64,000 nt of DNA from Streptococcus oralis (lineage in GTDB: Bacteria; Bacillota; Bacilli; Lactobacillales; Streptococcaceae). Position numbers and translations under genes: made by a program. The notes under the pieces are model-generated. The model was given only the letters and a program-made list of their open reading frames with translations. It was not told the origin of the DNA and ran no database searches. The stretch lies in the NCBI RefSeq assembly GCF_003943415.1, contig NZ_RJPK01000002.1, positions 186,001-250,000 of the forward strand, given 5' to 3'. Positions 45,001 through 55,387 of the stretch are shown here, piece after piece; positions within the stretch are counted from its first letter, which is position 1, and every line of letters starts with the position of its first letter.

Positions 45001-47661
45001 TTATAGCCAACTTTTAAATTTTTTGATGTACATTCGTTTCACTACTGTAACACTGATCATATAGAGAATGATTATCAAAAGCAAAAAGAGGAAATAAATT
45101 GGTTCCAAAGGGGTTAAATGAAGCAGGCTCGCAATTGAAGAGTAGGGAAGGAAAGTCACAAAACTAGCTGCTAGCAAGGTTGTTGCAAGAACAAACCATG
45201 ACGGACGACTTTGTAGGAAAGGAAGTTTTGCTGAACGAAGCATATGAATAACCATGGTTTGGGACCACATGGATTCAATGAACCAACCTGTCTGGAACAA
45301 GATGATAAAGCCCGTTGCGGACTCTGCTCCGTGGACATAGGCTTGACCTGTCGCCATTGGAACAATGACAAAATAGAGCAAGATAAAGGTCAAAATATCA
45401 AAGGCAGAAGAAATAGGACCCATCCAAATCATAAAACGAGTAATAGACTGAGCCTCCCACTTATGAGGATGTTTCAAAAAGTCTTCATCCACATTATCAA
45501 ATGGCAAGGCTATGCAAGAAAGGTCGTAGACCAGGTTTAACACAATCAAGTGAATCGGAGCCATAGGAAGGAAAGGTAAAAAGATACCAGATACTAAAAG
45601 AGAGAAAATATTCCCGAAATTAGAGCTGACCGTCATCTTGATATATTTGGTCATATTTGCATAGACTTTGCGCCCTTCAACCAGACCTTTTTCAAGCACC
45701 ATCAAATCTTTATCTAGCAAAATGACATCAGCCGTTTCTTTGGCAATATCTACTGCTGTGTCAACAGAAATCCCCACATCGGCTACTTTCATAGAAGGGG
45801 CATCATTGATCCCATCCCCCATATAGCCGACACAATGTCCGTTGGATTTGATTTGTAAGATGATTCGTGCTTTTTGATCAGGAGAGAGTTTGGCAAAGAC
45901 GGTTACTTTCTCGACTGCTTGGGCCAACTCTTCGTCCGTCATGGCGTCAATATCAGAACCCAGCAAGATTTGATCAACGTCTAAACCAACTTTTTCGCAT
46001 ACTGCTTGGGTCACCTTTTCATTGTCCCCCGTCAAGATCTTTGTTTGAACGCCGTGTTCTAACAAAGCTTGAATAGCAGGTGCTGCTGATGGTTTTGGTG
46101 GGTCTAAGAAGGCAAGATATCCTGTTAGAATCATCTCTTTTTCATCTTCAACGGAGTAAGCAAAACCTTCTTTTAGACCTGTTTTATAGGCAACTCCCAA
46201 GACTCGCAAACCCTGTTGATTGAGTTGGTCTACTTCTTTTAAAATTTCCACTCGGATATCATCCGTCAGAGGACTAATATGACCTTGATATTCCACTTGG
46301 GTTGAAATCGCAAGCATCTCCTCTAGGGCACCCTTGGTTACCAAACTAACAACTTCGTTTTCATCCTTGACGATGACACTCATCCGTCTGCGTTCAAAGT
46401 CAAAGGGCAATTCATCTATTTTTTGGAAGCTAGTATCCAAATTTTGTAGAATAGCGTGTTCTTTAGCTTCTTTTTCAGTTCTACTGATAATGGCACGGTC
46501 CATTAAATTTTTCAATCCCGTTTGAAAATAGGAATTGAGATAAGCACGTCTCAACACAGACAAATCCAAATCCCCATGTATATCCAAAGGATATTCAAGG
46601 ACAATTTCGTCTTGGGTAAGGGTTCCTGTTTTATCCGTACACAGGATATCAATAGCACCTAGATCTTGAATGGCATTGAGTTTTTTAATGACGACTTTTT
46701 CCTTGGCCATGATAATGGAGCCTTTAGCTAGACTGGCCGTGATAATCATGGGAAGCATTTCAGGTGTGAGCCCGACGCCCACACTCAAGGCAAATACGCC
46801 AGCTTCTAACCAATCTCCATCTGTCAAACCATTGGAAAGAAATACGATGGGGACCATAACTAACATCAAACGAATTAAGAGCCAGGAGATGCTGTTCATC
46901 TCCCGCTCAAAAGAGGTCGGCTCATCATAGGTATTGAGGGTCTGCTCGATTTCTCCCATCATAGTGTCATCACCGACCGCTAGAATCAAAGCCTTGGCAC
47001 TTCCTGATATCACGTTAGTTCCCATGAAAGCAAGCGCTTCTGCTTCTAGCAAGCTGTCAAAATTTGACTGACTCATTTTTGACAAGGCCAGTTTTTCAAC
47101 TGAATCACTTTCACCTGTCAAGCCAGACTGTTGGACAAAGAAATCGCGCGATTCAATCAAAAGGAGGTCTGCTGGAATCATATCCCCTGCACTCAACTTG
47201 ACCATATCTCCAACAACCAAATCCTCAATCGCGACCTCTAAATTCTGGCCTTCACGAATAACCGTAGCTGTATTTACAATCATTTTTGACAGATTTGTCG
47301 CAGCTTTGTCGCTCCGTAATTCTTGAACAAAGCGTATGCCACCAGATATTAAAACGAGAACGACGATGATGATAGAGGTTGTCGGATCCTCTTGTCCAGG
47401 TTTCGCCAACCAGACATTGGTCACCATGGAAATCATTGCAATGACCAGCAGGATGATGGTAAAAGGATTGATAATAGATTCGTAAATCTTTTTGAGGATA
47501 CTGTCTTCTTGACCCTTGGTGATGGTGTTTTCACCATATAGATCACGATTTTTCTCAACCTGCTCCTCAGTCAAGCCTGTTAGACTTGTCTTATAAAAAG
47601 ATAGAGTTTCTTTTAGAGGTGTGTGAATAGCTGTTGCTAATCTTTCTTTAGTAGTTTTCAT
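45001..47661 (-). CDS. mgtA: magnesium-translocating P-type ATPase
   Basis: ATG 47661 with AGGAG upstream gives 886 aa. A longer ORF start at 47709 falls in the structured leader. The phosphorylation motif DKTGTLT (Asp343), TGES, VGYMGDGINDAPS and about ten membrane helices identify a type III P-ATPase. It imports Mg2+ into the cell. The long leader contains an M-box riboswitch, a terminator, a 23-codon ORF and alternative hairpins, so expression is set by Mg2+ status at two levels. Confidence 0.93.
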   Translation of the reverse strand: MKTTKERLATAIHTPLKETLSFYKTSLTGLTEEQVEKNRDLYGENTITKGQEDSILKKIYESIINPFTIILLVIAMISMVTNVWLAKPGQEDPTTSIIIVVLVLISGGIRFVQELRSDKAATNLSKMIVNTATVIREGQNLEVAIEDLVVGDMVKLSAGDMIPADLLLIESRDFFVQQSGLTGESDSVEKLALSKMSQSNFDSLLEAEALAFMGTNVISGSAKALILAVGDDTMMGEIEQTLNTYDEPTSFEREMNSISWLLIRLMLVMVPIVFLSNGLTDGDWLEAGVFALSVGVGLTPEMLPMIITASLAKGSIIMAKEKVVIKKLNAIQDLGAIDILCTDKTGTLTQDEIVLEYPLDIHGDLDLSVLRRAYLNSYFQTGLKNLMDRAIISRTEKEAKEHAILQNLDTSFQKIDELPFDFERRRMSVIVKDENEVVSLVTKGALEEMLAISTQVEYQGHISPLTDDIRVEILKEVDQLNQQGLRVLGVAYKTGLKEGFAYSVEDEKEMILTGYLAFLDPPKPSAAPAIQALLEHGVQTKILTGDNEKVTQAVCEKVGLDVDQILLGSDIDAMTDEELAQAVEKVTVFAKLSPDQKARIILQIKSNGHCVGYMGDGINDAPSMKVADVGISVDTAVDIAKETADVILLDKDLMVLEKGLVEGRKVYANMTKYIKMTVSSNFGNIFSLLVSGIFLPFLPMAPIHLIVLNLVYDLSCIALPFDNVDEDFLKHPHKWEAQSITRFMIWMGPISSAFDILTFILLYFVIVPMATGQAYVHGAESATGFIILFQTGWFIESMWSQTMVIHMLRSAKLPFLQSRPSWFVLATTLLAASFVTFLPYSSIASLLHLTPLEPIYFLFLLLIIILYMISVTVVKRMYIKKFKSWL

Positions 47662-47675
47662 TGATTTCTCCTGTC

Positions 47676-47756
47676 TGTATGAATGATGTGTTTCATACAC
47701 AGAGACCAATCACTTTATAAGGGCAGAACGACACAAATCAGCGATTGGCTGTGTAT
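47676..47756 (-). promoter_or_regulatory. mutually exclusive hairpins between leader ORF and mgtA
   Basis: Stem A pairs ATACACAGCCAATCGCT (47740-47756, minus strand) with AGTGATTGG and CTGTGTAT (47695-47714, 3-base bulge). Stem B pairs TGTATGAA (47692-47699) with TTCATACA (47676-47683). The two share 47695-47699, so only one can form. The 5' arm of stem A lies inside the leader ORF. A ribosome there would favour stem B, which ends 4 bases from the mgtA ribosome site. Confidence 0.55.
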
Positions 47757-47786
47757 GTGCGGTTCTGGGTGATCGTCAATTTGCAT
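47715..47786 (-). CDS. mgtA leader peptide, 23 aa (DDHPEPHIH)
   Basis: ATG 47786, preceded 8 bases earlier by AAAGGAGA, opens 23 codons encoding MQIDDHPEPHIHSQSLICVV and ending LPL, with TAA at 47715. The ribosome site is stronger than many gene starts nearby. Asp-Asp-His-Pro-Glu-Pro at residues 4-9 recalls the Pro/acidic leader MgtL (EPDP) of enteric mgtA, where low Mg2+ destabilises ribosomes. The product itself is probably not functional; translation is. I know of no description of this peptide in streptococci. Confidence 0.55.
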   Translation of the reverse strand: MQIDDHPEPHIHSQSLICVVLPL

Positions 47787-47822
47787 CGTCTGTCTCCTTT
47801 CCTTGTTCTAAAACAGTAGAAA

Positions 47823-47847
47823 ATCCCACCATAAAATGGCAGGATTA
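47823..47847 (-). terminator. intrinsic terminator in the M-box expression platform
   Basis: The minus strand has AATCCTGCCA-TTTTA-TGGTGGGATT, a 10-bp stem with two G-U pairs. TTTTC follows. It lies about 20 bases downstream of the M-box core and before the leader ORF, the expected place for Mg2+-dependent attenuation. Confidence 0.65.
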
Positions 47848-47865
47848 AAAAAACTAATTATCTGT

Positions 47866-48020
47866 TTTTCGTTCAAGCTTTAACTCCATAGGGCAATGAA
47901 ATGAGCTTAGTCTTGGCCTTCGCGACCAGGACTGTTGACCAACGAGTAGTGTCTCCACTGCTTTGCGGTAGTCATCCGTATCCCTATGGTAGCCTCACCT
48001 ACCGTTTTCGTCTATCAGTA
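47866..48020 (-). promoter_or_regulatory. M-box magnesium riboswitch (ykoK leader)
   Basis: The minus strand has the M-box signature: AGGTGAGGCTACCATAGGG, then CTACCGC, GGAGACACTACTCG, TTGGTCAACAGTCC, GGCCAAGACTAAGC, CATTGCCCTATGG and GTTAAAGCTTGAACG, in family order. Mg2+ binding compacts this RNA and favours the downstream terminator, so mgtA is turned off when Mg2+ is high. It sits directly upstream of a magnesium importer, as in Bacillus. Confidence 0.88.
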
Positions 48021-48061
48021 TAAACCTTTAAAATATAAAAGTCAACTATTTATCTCATTTT

Positions 48062-49123
48062 TTAGATAACAATCAATTCTTTCGGAGCTAGAGTCAATAA
48101 TTCGCAACCTGTCTCGGTGATGAGAATGTCATCCTCAATACGCACCCCGTATTTGCCTTCGATATAGATACCTGGCTCATCTGTCAAGGTCATTCCTGCC
48201 TTAATCGTATCAGTAGAAGTTTGGCTAAAGTAAGGTTCTTCGTGGATATCGAGGCCGATACCGTGTCCGATACCATGGGTAAAGTAGTCGCCATAGCCTG
48301 CTTCCACGATAATATCACGAGGAATTTTGTCAAAGTCGCGGAAACCTAGCCCCGCCTTAGCCTGGTCAATCAGGGCTTGATTGGCTTTTAGAACCGTATT
48401 GTAAATCTCTGCCTGCTCATCACTGACATGGCCTAGGTAGATGGTACGAGTCATGTCACTCACATAATGCTCGTACAGGCAGCCGAAGTCCATGGTAATA
48501 GCTTCGCCTAGTTCAACTGGTTTGTGCATAGGATGGGCATGGGGTTTAGAAGAGTTGATACCACTTGCTAGAATCGTATCAAAAGACAAACCTGCCGCTC
48601 CTAGCTCCCGCATGCGGAAATCAAGGAAGTTGGCAATCTCAATCTCCGTCTTCCCAGGTTTGATAAAGTCAAGCGCATCACGGAAAGCCTGGTCTGAGAT
48701 GGAACAAGCCTTGCGAATGGTCGCGACCTCTTTCTCATCCTTAATCATACGGAGTGCTTCAACAAACTGAGTTTGTGGCAACAAGTTGATTCCCGCAAAG
48801 GCAGCCTGCATACGGTGGTAATAAGAGACCGAAATCTCATCCTCAAAACCGATGCGAGACAAGCCCATATCCTTAACAATGCCTGCAATAACAGTCAATT
48901 CATCGCGGTCAGCCACAATCTCAAAACCTGTCACTTCTTGCTTGGCTGCAATGATATAGCGAGAATCCGTTACCAAGACCTGGCGGTCACGACTGATGAA
49001 AACTGTTCCGTTTGAACCCCAAAAACCAGTCAAATAATAGACATTTTTAAGGTTGTTGATGATGATGCCATCCAGTTCTTTTTCTTGCATTTTAGCTAGA
49101 AATGCTTGTACACGTTTATTCAT
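48062..49123 (-). CDS. pepP: M24B aminopeptidase P / Xaa-Pro peptidase
   Basis: The 353-aa product has an N-terminal creatinase-like domain (1-125) and a C-terminal pita-bread domain. Metal-ligand regions are [20 protein letters not shown] (two Asp), [15 protein letters not shown] and RIEDDILI. It cleaves the N-terminal residue ahead of proline. Streptococci have both PepP and PepQ, and length (353) and N-domain agree with PepP-like members. It overlaps uvrA by 8 bases, so the two are co-transcribed. Confidence 0.82.
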   Translation of the reverse strand: MNKRVQAFLAKMQEKELDGIIINNLKNVYYLTGFWGSNGTVFISRDRQVLVTDSRYIIAAKQEVTGFEIVADRDELTVIAGIVKDMGLSRIGFEDEISVSYYHRMQAAFAGINLLPQTQFVEALRMIKDEKEVATIRKACSISDQAFRDALDFIKPGKTEIEIANFLDFRMRELGAAGLSFDTILASGINSSKPHAHPMHKPVELGEAITMDFGCLYEHYVSDMTRTIYLGHVSDEQAEIYNTVLKANQALIDQAKAGLGFRDFDKIPRDIIVEAGYGDYFTHGIGHGIGLDIHEEPYFSQTSTDTIKAGMTLTDEPGIYIEGKYGVRIEDDILITETGCELLTLAPKELIVI

Positions 49124-51947
49124 GATGTAACGTTCCTTTCAAATACTGTCCTGTGTAGCTGGCTTCATTGGCCGCCACTTCTTCTGGAGTTCCTGTTGCG
49201 ATGATGGTTCCACCACCGACACCGCCCTCAGGTCCCAAGTCGATGATATGGTCTGCAGTCTTAATGACATCCAGATTGTGCTCGATGACAAGGACTGTAT
49301 TGCCATCGTCGACAAAGCGAGCCAAGACTTTAAGCAAGCGAGCGATGTCCTCGGTATGAAGCCCTGTCGTCGGCTCATCCAGAATGTAGAAAGATTTTCC
49401 TGTCGAGCGTTTGTGGAGCTCACTAGCCAACTTCATACGCTGAGCTTCTCCACCTGAAAGGGTCGTAGCTGGTTGTCCCAAGGTCACATATCCTAGCCCT
49501 ACATCCTTGATGGTCTGGAGTTTGCGTTGAATCTTAGGAATATGTTGGAAGAACTCAACCGCATCGTTGACGGTCATGTCCAAGACCTGCGAGATATTCT
49601 TTTCCTTGTAGTGGACTTCTAAGGTCTCGCTGTTGTAGCGGGTTCCGTGGCAAACTTCACAAGCCACGTAAACATCTGGCAAAAAGTGCATCTCAATCTT
49701 GATGATCCCGTCACCTGAGCAGGCTTCACAACGACCACCCTTGACGTTGAAACTGAAACGACCCTTCTTGTAGCCTCGAATCTTGGCCTCGTTTGTCTGG
49801 GCAAAGAGGTCACGTATATCGTCAAAAACTCCCGTATAGGTAGCAGGGTTAGACCTCGGCGTTCGTCCGATAGGGCTCTGGTCAATATCAATCAAGCGAT
49901 CGACATGCTCAATCCCCGTAATAGTCTTGAATTTACCAGGCTTGTCTGAGTTGCGGTTGAGTTTTTGAGCGATTGCTTTTTTGAGAATGCTGTTGATTAA
50001 GGTCGACTTACCTGAGCCCGACACCCCCGTTACTGCGATGAATTTCCCTAGCGGGAAGCGGGCCGTGACATTTTGCAAGTTATTTTCACGCGCACCCGTC
50101 ACCTCGATAAAACGACCATTTCCGGAACGGCGCTCTGCTGGCACTGGAATGGCACGTTTCCCTGACAAGTACTGACCTGTGATAGACTTGCTGTTGCGAG
50201 CCACCTGTTTGGGCGTTCCTGCAGCAACAATCTCCCCACCAAAAACACCAGCACCCGGACCAACGTCAATCAGATAATCCGCCTCGCGCATGGTATCTTC
50301 GTCATGTTCTACCACGATGAGAGTATTGCCCAAGTCACGCATTTTTTTCAAGCTGGCAATGAGACGGTCATTGTCCCTTTGATGAAGACCAATCGACGGC
50401 TCATCTAGAATATAAAGGACACCTGATAGATTAGAACCAATCTGGGTTGCCAAGCGAATGCGCTGACTTTCTCCACCCGAAAGGGTCCCTGCTGAACGTG
50501 ACAGGGTCAGATAATTAAGGCCCACGTTATTGAGGAAGGTCAAGCGATCCTTTATTTCCTTGAGAATGGGACGAGCAATGATGGCTTCATTTTCAGATAG
50601 AGTTAACCGGCTGACCAAGTCCAAGTGGTCTGCGATAGACAGGTCTGAAATTTCTCCGATATGTGGTCCATTCTCGCCACCCACACGGACAGACAAGGCC
50701 TGGTCATTGAGACGATAGCCGTGACAAGTGCCGCAGGTCAACTCATTCATGTAGAGGCGCATCTGGGTGCGGGTGTAATCACTGTTAGTCTCATGATAAC
50801 GACGCTTGATATTTGTGACAACTCCCTCAAAAGGAATATCGATATCGCGCACACCACCAAATTCATTCTCATAGTGGAAATGGAATTCCTTTCCATCTGA
50901 ACCGTAAAGAATCAAGTTCTTATCTTCTTCTGATAGGTCTTCAAAAGGCTTATCCATATCCACTCCAAAGGCTGTCATAGCCTGTTCTAGCATGTTAGGA
51001 TAGTAGTTAGATGAGATAGGATTCCAAGGCGCTAACGCCCCTTCGCGTAGCGTTTTACTGGCATCTGGCACTACCAAATCAATATCCACCTCTAACTTGA
51101 TACCCAAACCGTCACACTCACTGCAAGAACCAAAAGGAGCATTGAAGGAGAAGAGACGAGGCTCTAACTCTGGTACGGTAAAACCACAAACTGGACAGGC
51201 ATAGTGCTCAGAGAAGAGCAACTCAGAATCGTCCATGGTGTCGATAATCACATAGCCTTCTGCGATACGAAGGGCAGCCTCGATTGAGTCGAAGAGACGG
51301 CTACGAATGCCCTCCTTGATGACGATACGGTCGACCACAACATCGATATTATGTTGCTTGCTCTTAGACAACTCTGGCACTTCGGTTACATCATAGACCT
51401 CCCCGTCCACACGGACACGAACATAGCCATCTTTCTGAATCTTTTCAATGACACTCTTGTGTTGACCTTTTTTCTTGCGGATGACAGGGGCCAAAATCTG
51501 CAAACGTTGGCGTTCTGGCAATTCTAAGACCTTATCAACGATTTGCTCAACAGAAGAAGCCTTGATAGCCCCGTGTCCATTGATACAGTAAGGTGTCCCC
51601 ACACGTGCGTAGAGGAGGCGCAGATAGTCATTGATCTCAGTCGTAGTTCCCACCGTCGAGCGAGGGTTTTTGCTAGTCGTTTTTTGGTCGATGGAAATAG
51701 CTGGGCTGAGACCGTCAATGGCATCTACATCTGGTTTTTCCATGTTACCCAAGAACTGACGAGCGTAGGCTGACAAGCTCTCTACATAACGACGCTGCCC
51801 CTCCGCATAAAGGGTATCAAAAGCTAGACTGGATTTCCCAGAACCTGATAAGCCCGTTACGACGACCAGCTTGTCTCGCGGAATCTCCACATCAATATTT
51901 TTTAAGTTATGGGCACGTGCCCCATGAATCACAATTTTATCTTGCAT
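49116..51947 (-). CDS. uvrA: excinuclease ABC subunit A
   Basis: ATG 51947 gives 943 aa ([20 protein letters not shown]). An in-frame ATG at 51980 lies inside the -10 box and cannot be translated. Two ABC cassettes are present: GLSGSGKSS, and GVSGSGKST with SGGEAQR. Zinc modules include CPVC ... CSEC and CEAC ... CEVC. UvrA finds bulky lesions and loads UvrB. It is transcribed divergently from corA and overlaps pepP. Confidence 0.96.
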   Translation of the reverse strand: MQDKIVIHGARAHNLKNIDVEIPRDKLVVVTGLSGSGKSSLAFDTLYAEGQRRYVESLSAYARQFLGNMEKPDVDAIDGLSPAISIDQKTTSKNPRSTVGTTTEINDYLRLLYARVGTPYCINGHGAIKASSVEQIVDKVLELPERQRLQILAPVIRKKKGQHKSVIEKIQKDGYVRVRVDGEVYDVTEVPELSKSKQHNIDVVVDRIVIKEGIRSRLFDSIEAALRIAEGYVIIDTMDDSELLFSEHYACPVCGFTVPELEPRLFSFNAPFGSCSECDGLGIKLEVDIDLVVPDASKTLREGALAPWNPISSNYYPNMLEQAMTAFGVDMDKPFEDLSEEDKNLILYGSDGKEFHFHYENEFGGVRDIDIPFEGVVTNIKRRYHETNSDYTRTQMRLYMNELTCGTCHGYRLNDQALSVRVGGENGPHIGEISDLSIADHLDLVSRLTLSENEAIIARPILKEIKDRLTFLNNVGLNYLTLSRSAGTLSGGESQRIRLATQIGSNLSGVLYILDEPSIGLHQRDNDRLIASLKKMRDLGNTLIVVEHDEDTMREADYLIDVGPGAGVFGGEIVAAGTPKQVARNSKSITGQYLSGKRAIPVPAERRSGNGRFIEVTGARENNLQNVTARFPLGKFIAVTGVSGSGKSTLINSILKKAIAQKLNRNSDKPGKFKTITGIEHVDRLIDIDQSPIGRTPRSNPATYTGVFDDIRDLFAQTNEAKIRGYKKGRFSFNVKGGRCEACSGDGIIKIEMHFLPDVYVACEVCHGTRYNSETLEVHYKEKNISQVLDMTVNDAVEFFQHIPKIQRKLQTIKDVGLGYVTLGQPATTLSGGEAQRMKLASELHKRSTGKSFYILDEPTTGLHTEDIARLLKVLARFVDDGNTVLVIEHNLDVIKTADHIIDLGPEGGVGGGTIIATGTPEEVAANEASYTGQYLKGTLHHE

Positions 51948-51978
51948 CTTTGTTCTTTCTAGTCCATTATTGCTTTCC

Positions 51979-52034
51979 ATTATACCAAAAAATGTGAAAT
52001 TCTATTACCCAAAAAGCTGTTTTTGTAGTATAAT
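51979..52034. promoter_or_regulatory. divergent uvrA / corA promoters
   Basis: On the minus strand TGGTATAAT (-10 at 51979-51984) serves uvrA. On the plus strand TATAAT at 52029-52034 serves corA, 50 bases before its ATG. Both have extended or near-extended -10s and weak -35s. No obvious LexA-type operator is visible, as expected for streptococci. Confidence 0.6.
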
Positions 52035-52083
52035 AGTACGGTGCAAAAAATGAACCACTGAATAGTAGGAAAGGATAGGGGAT

Positions 52084-53028
52084 ATGAAACAAGTTTTTCT
52101 CTCAACAACAACTGAATTTAAAGAGATCGACACGCTTGAACCGGGTACTTGGATCAATCTCGTCAATCCTACACAAAATGAATCGTTGGAAATCGCCAAC
52201 GCCTTTGACATTGATATTGCCGACCTTCGAGCACCACTCGATGCGGAAGAAATGTCCCGTATTACCATCGAAGATGAGTACACTCTGATCATCGTAGACG
52301 TTCCCATCACTGAGGAAAGAAACAATCGCACCTACTACGTTACGATTCCGCTGGGGATTATTATCACAGAGGAAACTATTATCACTACCTGCTTGGAACC
52401 TCTCCCAGTTCTCGATGTCTTTATCAACCGTAGACTGCGCAACTTCTACACCTTCATGCGTTCACGCTTTATCTTCCAGATTCTCTACCGCAACGCCGAA
52501 CTTTACCTGACAGCCCTTCGTTCGATTGACCGTAAGAGTGAACAAATCGAAAGTCAACTTCACAAGTCTACTCGAAACGAAGAGCTGATCGAGCTCATGG
52601 AATTGGAAAAGACCATCGTCTATTTCAAGGCCTCACTGAAGACAAACGAGCGCGTGATTAAGAAATTGACCAGCGCAACTAGCAATATCAAGAAATACCT
52701 AGAAGACGAAGATCTACTCGAAGACACTCTGATTGAAACCCAACAGGCCATCGAGATGGCAGATATCTATGGAAATGTCCTTCACTCTATGACAGAGACC
52801 TTTGCCTCTATCATTTCCAACAACCAGAACAATATCATGAAAACTCTGGCTCTCGTGACCATTGTCATGTCTGTCCCAACCATGATCTTCTCAGCCTACG
52901 GGATGAACTTCAAGGATAATGAAATCCCTTTGAACGGTGAACCCCACGCCTTCTGGTTAATCGTCTTTATCGCCTTTGCTATGAGTGTTTCACTCACTCT
53001 CTATCTCATCCATAAAAAATGGTTCTAA
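52084..53028 (+). CDS. corA: CorA-type magnesium/cobalt transporter
   Basis: The 314-aa product has a long cytoplasmic domain and two C-terminal membrane helices, with the GMN signature in SAYGMNFKDNE before the last helix. CorA is a pentameric Mg2+ channel. It heads a unit with the DUF1129 and TfoX-like genes. With mgtA about 4.4 kb away, two magnesium uptake systems lie near each other. Confidence 0.92.
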   Translation: MKQVFLSTTTEFKEIDTLEPGTWINLVNPTQNESLEIANAFDIDIADLRAPLDAEEMSRITIEDEYTLIIVDVPITEERNNRTYYVTIPLGIIITEETIITTCLEPLPVLDVFINRRLRNFYTFMRSRFIFQILYRNAELYLTALRSIDRKSEQIESQLHKSTRNEELIELMELEKTIVYFKASLKTNERVIKKLTSATSNIKKYLEDEDLLEDTLIETQQAIEMADIYGNVLHSMTETFASIISNNQNNIMKTLALVTIVMSVPTMIFSAYGMNFKDNEIPLNGEPHAFWLIVFIAFAMSVSLTLYLIHKKWF

Positions 53029-53039
53029 GAGGAATTCCT

Positions 53040-53717
53040 ATGTCTCAGATTGATCTACAAAAATTAACTAAGAAAAACCAAGAGTTTATCCACATCGCTA
53101 CCCAACAATTTATCAAAGATGGCAAAACTGACGCTGAAATCAAGGCTGTCTTTGAGGAAGTTATTCCTAAAATCCTTGAAGAGCAAGCCAAAGGGACGAC
53201 TGCACGTTCCCTCTACGGTGCTCCAACCCACTGGGCTCATAGCTTCACTGTCAATGAGCAATATGAAAAAGAGCATCCAAAAGAAAATGATGATCCAAAA
53301 CTCATGATTATGGACTCAGCCCTTTTTATCACCAGTCTCTTTGCACTGGTTAGCGCTCTGACCAACTTTTTCTCTACAGACCAGGCTATTGGCTATGGTT
53401 TGATTACCCTCTTGTTGGTTGGGCTTGTTGGAGGTGTTGCCTTCTACTTGATGTACTACTTTGTCTACCAGTATTATGGACCAGACATAGATCGTAGCCA
53501 GCGCCCTCCTTTCTGGAAATCAATCCTCGTCATCCTCGCTGCTATGCTTCTCTGGTTGGCTGTCTTCTTCGCAACAAGCTTCCTTCCAGCAGCTCTCAAT
53601 CCAATCCTTGCTCCACTGCCTTTGGCTGTCCTAGGAGCAGCCCTTCTCGCCCTTCGCTTCTATCTCAAGAAACGCTTCAATATCCGAAGCGCAAGCGCAG
53701 GCCCATCCCGTTATTAA
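53040..53717 (+). CDS. DUF1129 membrane protein
   Basis: ATG 53040 with AGAGGAATT upstream gives 225 aa (MSQIDLQKLTKKNQEFIHIA); the in-frame start at 53019 overlaps the corA end. Residues 1-85 are cytoplasmic and charged, and four to five hydrophobic helices follow. It matches the DUF1129 family, small streptococcal membrane proteins of unknown function encoded after corA. Co-transcription with corA hints at envelope or ion homeostasis. Confidence 0.82.
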   Translation: MSQIDLQKLTKKNQEFIHIATQQFIKDGKTDAEIKAVFEEVIPKILEEQAKGTTARSLYGAPTHWAHSFTVNEQYEKEHPKENDDPKLMIMDSALFITSLFALVSALTNFFSTDQAIGYGLITLLLVGLVGGVAFYLMYYFVYQYYGPDIDRSQRPPFWKSILVILAAMLLWLAVFFATSFLPAALNPILAPLPLAVLGAALLALRFYLKKRFNIRSASAGPSRY

Positions 53718-53732
53718 GAAAAGTGAAACGCT

Positions 53733-54080
53733 ATGGCATATAGTCAATCCTTAGCACAGCAGATTCGAAAAATTCTAGCACTCAAACTTCCTCCCCAAAT
53801 TTTCGAAGAAGAGCTAGAAGAAAAGAAACTGTTTGGTGGCCTGGCCTTTATGATTCGTGGGAAAATGGTTCTTACAGTCAGTTCCAGAAAGGACGAGCTG
53901 GTTATGGTGAGAATTGGCAAAGAAATGGAAAAGCAAGTTCTACCCCGAACAGGAGCTCGTACTACATTGATGAGAGGGCGACCTTATCATGGCTATATAG
54001 ACCTAGATATTGAAGGTCAAAAAGAACTTCCTTACTGGATTGATTTAGCCCTCTCCTATAATCAAGAGTTAACCAAGTAA
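53733..54080 (+). CDS. TfoX/Sxy N-terminal domain protein
   Basis: The 115-aa product has KKLFGGLAFMIRGKMVLTVS, RIGKEMEKQ and MRGRPYHGYI, the pattern of TfoX/Sxy N-terminal domains. In gamma-proteobacteria Sxy regulates competence; in Firmicutes the role of this single domain is unknown and no competence link should be assumed. It is 15 bases after the DUF1129 gene. A good terminator follows. Confidence 0.78.
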   Translation: MAYSQSLAQQIRKILALKLPPQIFEEELEEKKLFGGLAFMIRGKMVLTVSSRKDELVMVRIGKEMEKQVLPRTGARTTLMRGRPYHGYIDLDIEGQKELPYWIDLALSYNQELTK

Positions 54081-54116
54081 CTCATATCTAGTGAGATTAC
54101 AGATTAGTAAAACGAT

Positions 54117-54144
54117 AAGCAACTGCACTAGCGGTTGCTTTTTT
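54117..54144 (+). terminator. terminator of the corA unit
   Basis: GCAACTGC (54119-54126) and GCGGTTGC (54131-54138) pair around ACTA, with one G-U pair. TTTTTT follows. Confidence 0.75.
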
Positions 54145-54247
54145 CTTGCTTTCTTGATATCCAATAGAACTTCTACCCCCAATCCCTATAGTTTTCTCCC
54201 ATCTTTTATGATAAAATAGGCTCAATCAATTTCTAGGAGGATGAGAT

Positions 54248-55282
54248 ATGGTTTCTACTATTGGTATCGTGAGTTTGTCTAGTGGTGTTATCGGAGAGGA
54301 TTTTGTCAAACACGAAGTCGATTTGGGTATTCAACGTCTCAAGGATTTGGGACTCAATCCTGTCTTTCTGCCCCATTCGCTAAAAGGGTTAGACTTTATC
54401 AAGGACCATCCGGAGGCACGTGCAGAGGATTTGATGCAGGCCTTTTCTGATGATAGCATCGACATGATCCTATGCGCCATCGGTGGGGATGATACCTATC
54501 GCTTGCTACCCTACCTTTTTGAAAACGACCAGCTCCAAAAGGTTATCCAACAAAAGATTTTTCTTGGCTTCTCAGATACAACCATGAATCATCTCATGTT
54601 GCATAAACTAGGGGTCAAGACTTTTTATGGGCAATCCTTTCTAGCAGACATTTGTGAATTAGACAAGAAGATGTTGCCCTATAGTCTCCACTACTTTAAA
54701 GAATTGATCGAGACGGGAAGAATCTCAGAAATCCGCCCTAGCGACGTTTGGTATGAGGAACGAACTGACTTTAGTCCCAAGGCCCTAGGAACAGCTCGTA
54801 TCAGTCATGCAAATACTGGTTTTGACTTGTTACAAGGAAATGCTCAGTTTGAGGGAGAAATTCTCGGTGGTTGCCTTGAGTCTCTCTATGATAACTTTGA
54901 CAATTCTCTATACGCAGACAGCACGGAGCTCTGCCAAAAGTACAAACTTTTTCCTGACTTATCCGACTGGCAAGGAAAGATTCTCTTGTTAGAAACAAGC
55001 GAAGAAAAGCCTGAGCCGGAAAACTTCAAAAAGATGGTACAGGCTTTGAAAGAAACTGGGGTATTTGAGGTCATCAGTGGACTCTTGGTCGGAAAACCTA
55101 TGGATGAAACTTTCTATGACGACTATAAAGAGGCACTATTGGACATTATTGACAGCAATATCCCGATTGTCTATAATCTGAATGTCGGCCATGCGACACC
55201 AAGAGCCATTGTTCCCTTTTGCATCCATGCTTATGTGGATGCAAAAGAACAAGTCATTCGCTTTGACTATAACAAAAAATAG
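54248..55282 (+). CDS. S66 LD-carboxypeptidase / MccF-like serine peptidase
   Basis: The 344-aa product MVSTIGIVSLSSGVIGEDFV has the nucleophile elbow FLGFSDTT (Ser in GFSD). The later Glu and His of the S66 Ser-Glu-His triad should lie near VVALSLSMI and VGHATPRAIVPFC. Family members cut LD-peptide bonds in murein recycling or detoxify microcin C-like compounds. The pneumococcal counterpart is annotated as MccC/MccF family (from memory). GGAGGATG precedes the start. Confidence 0.8.
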   Translation: MVSTIGIVSLSSGVIGEDFVKHEVDLGIQRLKDLGLNPVFLPHSLKGLDFIKDHPEARAEDLMQAFSDDSIDMILCAIGGDDTYRLLPYLFENDQLQKVIQQKIFLGFSDTTMNHLMLHKLGVKTFYGQSFLADICELDKKMLPYSLHYFKELIETGRISEIRPSDVWYEERTDFSPKALGTARISHANTGFDLLQGNAQFEGEILGGCLESLYDNFDNSLYADSTELCQKYKLFPDLSDWQGKILLLETSEEKPEPENFKKMVQALKETGVFEVISGLLVGKPMDETFYDDYKEALLDIIDSNIPIVYNLNVGHATPRAIVPFCIHAYVDAKEQVIRFDYNKK

Positions 55283-55387
55283 ACAGTTTCTCTATTTTTG
55301 TGCTTTTGTATTGGTTTTCGTTACAATTTGTGTCTGAATTTATTGCATTTCGCTTATTTCTATGATATCTTTTTAGAGGAGGTGTAT

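Noticed and set aside
51948..51980. Longer uvrA start at 51980
   Set aside because: The ATG overlaps the TATAAT -10 box, and the added residues are not part of UvrA.
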